DNA of 64,000 nt from Pseudoxanthomonas sp. (lineage in GTDB: Bacteria; Pseudomonadota; Gammaproteobacteria; Xanthomonadales; Xanthomonadaceae), in NCBI RefSeq assembly GCF_035999195.1, contig NZ_DASYGY010000007.1:454323-518322 (forward strand), written 5' to 3'. The translations under genes were made by a program, and so were the position numbers. Position 1 is the stretch's first letter. Each line of letters starts with the position of its first letter. Of this stretch, positions 57,942 through 64,000 are shown piece after piece. Under the pieces are notes generated by a model. The model was not told the origin of the DNA and searched no databases. It saw only the letters and a program-made list of their open reading frames with translations.

Positions 57942-58310
57942 TCAGAGCACTTCAGGCGCGAGCGAAACGATCTTCATGAACTTCTCGGAACGCAGCTCGC
58001 GGGTCACGGGCCCGAAAATGCGGGTGCCGATCGGCTCCTGCTTGTTGTTCAGCAGGACGGCGGCGTTGCCATCGAAGCGGATCAGCGAACCGTCGGGGCG
58101 ACGGACGCCCTTGCGGGTGCGCACGACGACCGCGTCGTAGACTTCGCCCTTCTTGACCTTGCCACGCGGGATGGCGTCCTTGACGGTCACCTTGATGATG
58201 TCGCCGATGCCGGCGTAGCGGCGCTTGGAGCCGCCCAGCACCTTGATGCACATCAGTTCTTTGGCACCGGAGTTGTCGGCCGCGTCAAGGTAGCTCTGCA
58301 TCTGGATCAT
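57942..58310 (-). CDS. rplN: 50S ribosomal protein L14
   Basis: A 122-residue subunit-interface protein: MIQMQSYLDAADNSGAKELM then CIKVLGGSKRRYAGIGD is unmistakable. In E. coli this is the first gene of the spc operon; here only 14 bases separate it from rpsQ, so S10 and spc are probably one transcript. Confidence 0.97.
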   Translation of the reverse strand: MIQMQSYLDAADNSGAKELMCIKVLGGSKRRYAGIGDIIKVTVKDAIPRGKVKKGEVYDAVVVRTRKGVRRPDGSLIRFDGNAAVLLNNKQEPIGTRIFGPVTRELRSEKFMKIVSLAPEVL

Positions 58311-58324
58311 GAGTCAGATCTCCT

Positions 58325-58591
58325 TTATTCGGCCGCGCGGGTGATGATTTCCACCACGCGCCAGTTCTTGGTCTTGGACATCGGGGCGATCTCGGTCACA
58401 CGCACCACGTCGCCTTCCTTGCAGCTGTTGTCCGCGTCGTGCGCGTGCAGCTTGGTGGAACGCTTGATGTACTTGCCGTACAGGGCGTGCTTGACCTGAC
58501 GCTCCACCAGGATGGTGACCGTCTTGTCCATCTTGTTGCTGACGACGCGGCCTTCGATGGTGCGTTGCGCTTTGTCTTTGTTATCGCTCAT
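58325..58591 (-). CDS. rpsQ: 30S ribosomal protein S17
   Basis: An 88-residue early assembly protein: RTIEGRVVSNKMDKTVTILV then ERQVKHALYGKY is conserved. It lies 12 bases after rpmC. Confidence 0.97.
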   Translation of the reverse strand: MSDNKDKAQRTIEGRVVSNKMDKTVTILVERQVKHALYGKYIKRSTKLHAHDADNSCKEGDVVRVTEIAPMSKTKNWRVVEIITRAAE

Positions 58592-58603
58592 CTTGGTCGC
58601 TCC

Positions 58604-58789
58604 TTACTTCTGGCTGCCCAGCAGGGTCTTGACGCGAGCGATCTCGCGGCGGACCCGGCGGGTTTCATGCGTCTTCGGCAGCTGGCCGGTCACCTTCTGC
58701 ATGCGCAGGGAGAACTGCTCCTTGCGCAGCTCGGTCAGGTGGGCCTTCAGCTCGTCAGCCGATTTCTCGCGGAGTTGCTTGAGTTCCAT
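58604..58789 (-). CDS. rpmC: 50S ribosomal protein L29
   Basis: A 61-residue helical hairpin protein at the exit tunnel: MELKQLREKSADELKAHL and the end RREIARVKTLLGSQK are typical. Its first base overlaps the last base of rplP (TAATG junction). Confidence 0.96.
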   Translation of the reverse strand: MELKQLREKSADELKAHLTELRKEQFSLRMQKVTGQLPKTHETRRVRREIARVKTLLGSQK

Positions 58790-59202
58790 TAGCGCACCGT
58801 CCGGGTCACGAAAGTGGTGGTGACCGACAGCTTGGCCGCGGCCAGGCGGAACGCCTCGCGCGCGATGTCCTCGCTGACGCCTTCGATTTCATAGATCATG
58901 CGGCCCGGCTGGATCTGGGCGACCCAGTATTCGACGTTGCCCTTACCCGAACCCATGCGGACTTCGATGGGCTTCTTGGTGATGGGCTTGTCGGGGAACA
59001 CACGGATCCACATCTTGCCGCCGCGCTTGACGTAGCGGCTGATCGAGCGGCGGGCCGCCTCGATCTGGCGCGCGGTCAGCTGACCGTGCGCCGTGGCCTT
59101 CAGGCCGTACTCGCCGAAACTGACGAGGTTGCCGCTCCAGCTCAGGCCTTCGTTACGGCCCTTGTGCATCTTGCGGTACTTGGTTCGCTTGGGTTGCAAC
59201 AT
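58789..59202 (-). CDS. rplP: 50S ribosomal protein L16
   Basis: A 137-residue protein near the A site: MLQPKRTKYRKMHKGRNEG at the start and RSISRYVKRGGKMWIRVFPD are conserved. It lies 6 bases after rpsC and overlaps rpmC by 1 base. Confidence 0.97.
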   Translation of the reverse strand: MLQPKRTKYRKMHKGRNEGLSWSGNLVSFGEYGLKATAHGQLTARQIEAARRSISRYVKRGGKMWIRVFPDKPITKKPIEVRMGSGKGNVEYWVAQIQPGRMIYEIEGVSEDIAREAFRLAAAKLSVTTTFVTRTVR

Positions 59203-59208
59203 GACTGA

Positions 59209-59928
59209 TTACCTCGCGTCGCGGTCACGAGCCGGGCGCGACGGACGTTCGCTGCGCTCGGGGCGCGCGTCGTCCTGCTTCTCCTGACCCACCTGGCTGA
59301 AATCGAAGATTTCGCCCTTGTAGACCCACACCTTGATGCCGATGATGCCGTAGGTGGTCTTCGCCTCGGCAAAACCGTAATCGATGTCGGCACGCAGCGT
59401 GTGCAGCGGCACACGGCCTTCGCGGTACCACTCGGAACGGGCGATTTCCGCGCCGTTCAAGCGGCCAGCGACGTTGACCTTGATGCCCAGGGCACCCAGG
59501 CGCATCGCGTTGCCGACGGCGCGCTTCATGGCGCGACGGAACATGATGCGGCGTTCCAGCTGCTGCGCGATCGATTCGGACACCAGTTGGGCGTCCAGCT
59601 CGGGCTTGCGCACTTCGGTGACGTTGATGTGCGCCGGGACGCCCATCAGGTCGCTCACTTCCTTGCGCAGCTTCTCGATGTCCTCACCGCGCTTGCCGAT
59701 CACCACGCCCGGACGGGCGGTGTGGATGGTCACGCGGGCGGTCTTGGCCGGACGCTCGATCAGGATCTTGGAAATGCCCGCCTGCGCCAGCTTCTTGCGA
59801 AGCATCTCGCGCACCTTGAGGTCCGCGGCGAGGTAGTCGGCGTAGTCGCGCTTGTTGGCGAACCACTTGGAATTCCAGTCCTTGGCGATGCCCAGGCGGA
59901 TACCGGTCGGATGAACTTTGTGACCCAT
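59209..59928 (-). CDS. rpsC: 30S ribosomal protein S3
   Basis: A 239-residue protein with an N-terminal KH domain (GVVIGKRGEDIEKLRKEVSD). MGHKVHPTGIRLGIAKDWNS then KWFA starts it. The Arg/Asp-rich tail (ARPERSERPSRPARDRDAR) is specific to this lineage. It lies 2 bases after rplV. Confidence 0.97.
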   Translation of the reverse strand: MGHKVHPTGIRLGIAKDWNSKWFANKRDYADYLAADLKVREMLRKKLAQAGISKILIERPAKTARVTIHTARPGVVIGKRGEDIEKLRKEVSDLMGVPAHINVTEVRKPELDAQLVSESIAQQLERRIMFRRAMKRAVGNAMRLGALGIKVNVAGRLNGAEIARSEWYREGRVPLHTLRADIDYGFAEAKTTYGIIGIKVWVYKGEIFDFSQVGQEKQDDARPERSERPSRPARDRDAR

Positions 59929-59930
59929 AC

Positions 59931-60266
59931 TTATTTGCCCTCGCCCACGACCACGGTGATGTGGCTGGTGCGCTTCAGAATGCGGGTGCCACGGCCCTTG
60001 GCGCGGGCCATGAAACGCTTCAGCATCGGACCTTCGTCGACCATGATGGTCTTGACCTTCAGCTCGTCGACGTCGGCGCCCTGGTTGTTCTCGGCGTTGG
60101 CGATGGCGGACTCCACGACCTTCTTGATCAGGTGGGCAGCCTTCTTGTCCGAGAACTTCAGCAGGTTGACAGCGCGTTCGGCGGGCAGACCGCGCACCTG
60201 GTCGGCGACCAGGCGGGCCTTCTGGGGGGAGATGCGCGCGGTGCGCAGGATGGCTTTCGCTTCCAT
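59931..60266 (-). CDS. rplV: 50S ribosomal protein L22
   Basis: A 111-residue tunnel protein: MEAKAILRTARISPQKARLV at the start, and GRGTRILKRTSHITVVVGEG near the end. The ATG used has AAGGAG 8 bases upstream; another ATG two codons earlier abuts that site. Confidence 0.96.
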   Translation of the reverse strand: MEAKAILRTARISPQKARLVADQVRGLPAERAVNLLKFSDKKAAHLIKKVVESAIANAENNQGADVDELKVKTIMVDEGPMLKRFMARAKGRGTRILKRTSHITVVVGEGK

Positions 60267-60278
60267 GGTCATCTCTCC

Positions 60279-60554
60279 TTACTTCTTGCCGCCGGCTTTC
60301 TTGTCGCCACCGTGACCCTTGAAGGTACGGGTGACGGCAAACTCGCCGAGCTTGTGGCCGACCATGTTCTCGTTGACCAGCACCGGAACGTGGTTCTTGC
60401 CGTTGTGGATGGCGATCGTGAAACCCACCATTTCCGGCAGGATCATCGAACGGCGCGACCAGGTCTTGATCGGCTTCTTGCTGCCGCCCGCGGCCTCCAC
60501 CTTCTTGACGAGGTGGTGATCGACGAACGGGCCCTTCTTGAGTGAACGTGCCAT
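60279..60554 (-). CDS. rpsS: 30S ribosomal protein S19
   Basis: A 91-residue head protein: MARSLKKGPFVDHHLVKKVE and MVGHKLGEFAVTRTFKGHGG are conserved. It lies 6 bases after rplB and 12 before rplV. Confidence 0.97.
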   Translation of the reverse strand: MARSLKKGPFVDHHLVKKVEAAGGSKKPIKTWSRRSMILPEMVGFTIAIHNGKNHVPVLVNENMVGHKLGEFAVTRTFKGHGGDKKAGGKK

Positions 60555-60560
60555 GGTCGA

Positions 60561-61388
60561 TTAGCCCCTACGATCGCGGACGATGAATTGCTGCGTGCGC
60601 TTGTTCTTGCGCGTCTTGTAACCCTTGGTCGGCACACCCCACGGGGTGACCGGGTGCGGGTTGCCCTGGCCGGCCTTCGCCTCACCACCACCGTGCGGGT
60701 GGTCGACCGGGTTCATGGCCGCACCGCGGACGGTCGGCTTGATACCGCGCCAGCGCTTGGCGCCGGCCTTGCCCAGCTTCTCGAGGCTGTGCTCGTCGTT
60801 GCCGACTTCGCCCACCGTGGCGCGGCACTCGACCTGCACCTTGCGCATTTCGCCGGAGCGGAGGCGCAGCGTGGCGAAGCCCTGCTCGCGAGCCACCAGC
60901 TGCACGGCGGCGCCGGCGGCGCGCGCGATCTGCGCGCCCTTGCCCGGCTTCAGCTCGATGCCGTGGATCGTCGTACCGACCGGGATGTTGCGCAACGGCA
61001 GCGTGTTGCCGGCCTTGATCGGGGCATCGCTACCGGCGATGACCTGGTCACCGGCCTTCAGGCCCTTGGGGGCGATGATGTAGCGACGCTCGCCATCGAC
61101 ATAGCACAGCAGCGCGATGTGCGCGGTGCGGTTGGGATCGTATTCGATCCGCTCCACGCGCGCCGGGATGCCTTCCTTGTCGCGCTTGAAGTCGATGATG
61201 CGGTAATGCTGCTTGTGGCCACCGCCGATATGACGGGTGGTGATGCGACCGTGGTGGTTGCGACCGCCGGACTTGCTCTGCTTCTCGAGCAGCGCAGCAT
61301 GCGGGGCACCCTTGTGCAGGTCGGGCGTCACCACGCGGACCGCCGAACGGCGACCGGGGGAGGTGGGCTTGAATTTCATCAATGGCAT
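60561..61388 (-). CDS. rplB: 50S ribosomal protein L2
   Basis: A 275-residue protein needed for peptidyl transferase assembly. TTRHIGGGHKQHYRIIDFKR and the His-containing MNPVDHPHGGGEAKAGQGNP are diagnostic. It lies 11 bases after rplW. Confidence 0.98.
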   Translation of the reverse strand: MPLMKFKPTSPGRRSAVRVVTPDLHKGAPHAALLEKQSKSGGRNHHGRITTRHIGGGHKQHYRIIDFKRDKEGIPARVERIEYDPNRTAHIALLCYVDGERRYIIAPKGLKAGDQVIAGSDAPIKAGNTLPLRNIPVGTTIHGIELKPGKGAQIARAAGAAVQLVAREQGFATLRLRSGEMRKVQVECRATVGEVGNDEHSLEKLGKAGAKRWRGIKPTVRGAAMNPVDHPHGGGEAKAGQGNPHPVTPWGVPTKGYKTRKNKRTQQFIVRDRRG

Positions 61389-61399
61389 GTGGGTCTACC

Positions 61400-61699
61400 T
61401 CAGGCCTTGGCCGACACGTCGATGGCCTGACCATCGGCCAGACGCACGTACGCCTTGCGCCAGTCGCCGCGGCGGCCGGCGCGGTTACGGAAGGACTTGT
61501 TCTTGCCCTTGACGTTGACCACGTTGACCGTCTCGACCTTGACGTCGAACAGCTGCTCGACCGCGGCCTTCACATCGGCCTTGGTGGCATCGTTCGAGAC
61601 TTCGAAGACGTATTGGTTGGAGAGTTCCTGCAGGCGCACGGTCTTTTCGGAGACGCGCGGAGCACGCAGCACGGCAAAAATCTTTTCGTTGCTGATCAT
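61400..61699 (-). CDS. rplW: 50S ribosomal protein L23
   Basis: A 99-residue exit-tunnel protein that docks trigger factor and SRP. MISNEKIFAVLRAPRVSEKT and VNVVNVKGKNKSFRNRAGRR are typical. The ATG overlaps the rplD stop (ATGA) with AGGAG 9 bases upstream; a GTG three codons earlier would touch that site. Confidence 0.96.
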   Translation of the reverse strand: MISNEKIFAVLRAPRVSEKTVRLQELSNQYVFEVSNDATKADVKAAVEQLFDVKVETVNVVNVKGKNKSFRNRAGRRGDWRKAYVRLADGQAIDVSAKA

Positions 61700-62301
61700 G
61701 CCAGCCACTCCTCGATCTTCTTGACGGCGTCGGCCGTGATCAGCACCGAGTCGGCACCGACCAGCGCTGCCGGGTCCAGGCCCTGCACGTCGCGCACTTC
61801 CACGTAGGGAAGGTTGCGGGCGGACAGGTACAGGTGCTCGGAGGCATCCTCGGTGACGATCAGCGGACGCTGACCCAGGTCCAGGCCCTTCAGCTTCTCG
61901 ACCAGGGCGCTGGTCTTGGTGGCGTCCACATCGAACGCTTCCACGACCTTCAGGCGGTTCTGGCGGTTCAGCTCGGACAGGATGGAGCTGATGGCCGCGC
62001 GGTACATCTTGCGGTTGACCTTCTGCGCAAAGCTGCGCGGCTTGGCCGCGAAGGTCACGCCGCCGCCGACGAAGATCGGCGCGGTCAGGGCACCGTGACG
62101 GGCGCCGCCGCCCTTCTGCTTCTTGGACTTCTTGGTGGTGCCGTTCACTTCGGCGCGCGTCTTCTGCGCCTTGGTGCCGGCACGACCGGCGTTGCGGTAG
62201 GCAACGACGACCTGGTGGACCAGATCCTCGCTGAACTCGCGGCCGAACACGTCGTCGGAGACCGACAGCTTGTTGGCGCTACCTGTAATGGCTAGTTCCA
62301 T
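61696..62301 (-). CDS. rplD: 50S ribosomal protein L4
   Basis: A 201-residue protein; in E. coli it also represses the S10 operon. NGTTKKSKKQKGGGARHGAL and PRSFAQKVNRKMYRAAISSI are conserved. The ATG giving MELAITGSANK has AGGAG 8 bases upstream. It overlaps rplW by 4 bases. Confidence 0.97.
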   Translation of the reverse strand: MELAITGSANKLSVSDDVFGREFSEDLVHQVVVAYRNAGRAGTKAQKTRAEVNGTTKKSKKQKGGGARHGALTAPIFVGGGVTFAAKPRSFAQKVNRKMYRAAISSILSELNRQNRLKVVEAFDVDATKTSALVEKLKGLDLGQRPLIVTEDASEHLYLSARNLPYVEVRDVQGLDPAALVGADSVLITADAVKKIEEWLA

Positions 62302-62312
62302 GGTCGTTCTCC

Positions 62313-62966
62313 TCAACCCTTGCTCGCCGGACGCACGATCACGTCGCCACCCGGCGCACCCGGCACGGCGCCGCGGACGGCGATCAGGCCGCGCTCGGCG
62401 TCCACGCGGACGACTTCCAGGTTCTGCGTGCTCTGCTGCACGGCACCCATGTGGCCCGACATCTTCTTGCCCGGGAACACGCGGCCCGGCGTCTGGCGCT
62501 GACCCAGCGAACCCGGCGCGCGATGCGACAGCGAGTTACCGTGGGTGGCGTCGCCCATGCGGAAGTTCCAGCGCTTGATGGTGCCCTGGAAGCCCTTGCC
62601 CTTGGTGACGCCCTGGACGTCGACGATCTGCCCGACTTCGAAGATGTCGGCCTTGATCTCGCCGCCGACGGTGAAGTCGCCCAGCTTGTCGGCTTCCACG
62701 CGCAGCTCCCACAGGCCACGACCGGCTTCGACCTTGGCCTTGGCCAGGTGACCGGCGACGGGCTTGGTGACGAGCGAGGCGCGACGGCTGCCCACGGCGA
62801 CCTGCACGGCGCTGTAGCCGTCGGTTTCCGGGGTCTTGATCTGGGTGATGCGGTTGGGGGTAGCTTCGATCAGCGTCACCGGAATGGACTTGCCATCTTC
62901 GGTGAACACGCGGGTCATGCCAGCCTTGCGGCCGACGAGACCCAACGAATATTTCTTCGCGGTCAT
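62313..62966 (-). CDS. rplC: 50S ribosomal protein L3
   Basis: A 217-residue early 50S assembly protein: LGLVGRKAGMTRVFTEDGKS and GQRQTPGRVFPGKKMSGHMG (the region of the methylated Gln) are conserved. It lies 11 bases after rpsJ and 11 before rplD. Confidence 0.98.
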   Translation of the reverse strand: MTAKKYSLGLVGRKAGMTRVFTEDGKSIPVTLIEATPNRITQIKTPETDGYSAVQVAVGSRRASLVTKPVAGHLAKAKVEAGRGLWELRVEADKLGDFTVGGEIKADIFEVGQIVDVQGVTKGKGFQGTIKRWNFRMGDATHGNSLSHRAPGSLGQRQTPGRVFPGKKMSGHMGAVQQSTQNLEVVRVDAERGLIAVRGAVPGAPGGDVIVRPASKG

Positions 62967-62977
62967 GGTCGTGGGCC

Positions 62978-63289
<312 letters not shown>

Positions 63290-63471
63290 TGCGGTAGTTC
63301 CTTCGTTAAAGAGCGACGGGCGCGGCCTCTGGGATGCCTTGCCCCGGTTAGTCCAAGCTGTTCCAGCTCCCCACCGGCCGCGTGGACTCCACGGACGGAA
63401 AGTGCCGGATCGGCTGAGGATTCTTCCTGAAAAACTAGGCGAGCCGGTAAACCGGCCCGCCCAGACATGAA

Positions 63472-63500
63472 AGTATAGGACGCGTGACACACCCCGTCAA
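63472..63500 (-). promoter_or_regulatory. sigma-70 promoter of the S10 operon
   Basis: On the minus strand TTGACG - 17 bases - TATACT, an almost consensus promoter, about 180 bases upstream of rpsJ. The leader contains a GCCGGT-2 bases-ACCGGC hairpin just after the expected start site. The 573-base gap between tuf and rpsJ holds no convincing gene. Confidence 0.75.
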
Positions 63501-63675
63501 CCACCGGGACGCCCTGCCCGGCCCAAGGGCCTGCAGGAAGGCACGCGACACTCCGTGTCTGGCGAACACGAGGCGCTTCCTGCACCTCTTTTCGCGGTAG
63601 GAACCAGCGGCCTCCCAGGGGGCGCTGGCGGGTCATGCGATTCCTTTCGGGCCAAGCGGCCCTCAAGGGGCGCGC

Positions 63676-63704
63676 ATGATAGCGCAGGTTTTGCTGGTTT
63701 GCAG
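63676..63704 (-). promoter_or_regulatory. second possible promoter between tuf and rpsJ
   Basis: CTGCAA - 17 bases - TATCAT on the minus strand, between the tuf terminator and the stronger promoter. It would drive a short frame with an AAAGGA ribosome-binding site starting at 63636 that runs through into rpsJ in another frame; that frame has no family resemblance. Confidence 0.35.
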
Positions 63705-63741
63705 CATCCGATCGCTGATGGCGAAGGGTTTTCTGCAAAAA

Positions 63742-63773
63742 AACAGGCGGACCGGGATTCCGGTCCGCCTGTT
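63742..63773 (-). terminator. intrinsic terminator of tuf
   Basis: A perfect 14-bp stem AACAGGCGGACCGG / CCGGTCCGCCTGTT with a 4-base loop, followed on the minus strand by seven T residues. It lies 90 bases after the tuf stop codon. Confidence 0.95.
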
Positions 63774-63793
63774 CGTAGCCCGCCGGACGCTGG

Positions 63794-63813
63794 ATCCCCG
63801 TTTGCGCGGGGAT
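63794..63813. repeat. short palindrome of a dispersed xanthomonad type
   Basis: ATCCCCG - 6 bases - CGGGGAT between tuf and its terminator, in a CGCTGG...GACG context that recurs in intergenic regions of this family as far as I recall. Only one copy is seen here. Confidence 0.35.
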
Positions 63814-63862
63814 GACGTTCCGGCTGAGGCGTCCGCGCCTTGGGCGCGGACGCGCCGTCACG

Positions 63863-64000
63863 TCACTTGATGATCTTGGACACCACGCCGGCGCCGACCG
63901 TACGGCCGCCTTCGCGGATCGCGAAACGCAGGCCTTCGTCCATCGCCACCGGGTTGATCAGGGTCACCACCATCTTCACGTTGTCGCCCGGCATGACCAT
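63863..64000 (-). CDS. tuf: elongation factor Tu, C-terminal part
   Basis: The last 45 codons are in the window: MVMPGDNVKMVVTLINPVAM then DEGLRFAIREGGRTVGAGVV and KIIK at the end, the EF-Tu domain III terminus. The gene continues off the right edge. EF-Tu delivers aminoacyl-tRNA to the ribosome. It ends at its own strong terminator, so transcription of the S10 operon is largely separate. Confidence 0.97.
   Translation of the reverse strand: MVMPGDNVKMVVTLINPVAMDEGLRFAIREGGRTVGAGVVSKIIK

Overview
The window is a GC-rich chromosomal segment that looks like a member of the Xanthomonadaceae (Lysobacteraceae), most probably Pseudoxanthomonas. The evidence is the gene content (TorF-type porin, class II DAHP synthase, helix-turn-helix citrate synthase beside prpBC), xanthomonad-like ribosomal protein sequences, and the left-edge S46 peptidase, whose N-terminus matches, as I remember it, dipeptidyl aminopeptidase BII of Pseudoxanthomonas mexicana, with the catalytic His at residue 86. 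No rRNA, tRNA, insertion sequence, prophage or CRISPR array is visible.

Layout. 0-10 kb: partial S46 peptidase; tdh; TorF porin; a minus-strand sulfate uptake operon (OprO/P-type porin, sbp, cysT, cysW, cysA); kbl. tdh and kbl form the two-step threonine-to-glycine pathway but are split by the sulfate operon and have separate promoters. 10-17 kb: two small exported proteins sharing a C-terminal motif on either side of an RsuA/RluB-type pseudouridine synthase; an OmpA-family protein; DodA-like dioxygenase; a LysR regulator divergent from an MFS exporter and a zinc-type oxidoreductase. 17.4-24.1 kb: a complete four-gene Wadjet system (jetA-jetB-jetC-jetD), an SMC-like complex with a Toprim nuclease that restricts circular plasmids, the main defence locus here. 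24-29 kb: 2,4-dienoyl-CoA reductase, a REPIN-like palindrome pair, a SleB-type hydrolase, an imperfect tandem repeat of about 139 bp, a glutathione S-transferase and an uncharacterised protein.

29-48 kb: propionate and central metabolism. prpB and prpC diverge from a helix-turn-helix/citrate-synthase fusion, with palindromic TTGATC/GATCAA motifs between them; prpE, an M14 peptidase, mdh, an aminotransferase, ppiB, typA, a DUF2127 membrane protein, an amidase lipoprotein, a CHASE-PAS-GGDEF-EAL signalling protein, class II DAHP synthase and dsbB follow.

49-64 kb: the S10, spc and alpha ribosomal operons, all on the minus strand, in the classical order from tuf (partial, right edge) to rplQ, with secY and rpoA. 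rpmJ is missing from its usual place between secY and rpsM. The tuf terminator and a consensus-like sigma-70 promoter delimit the S10 operon.

Start codons were set by ribosome-binding sites, signal peptides and family length; long mirror-strand open frames opposite real genes were discarded as GC artefacts.
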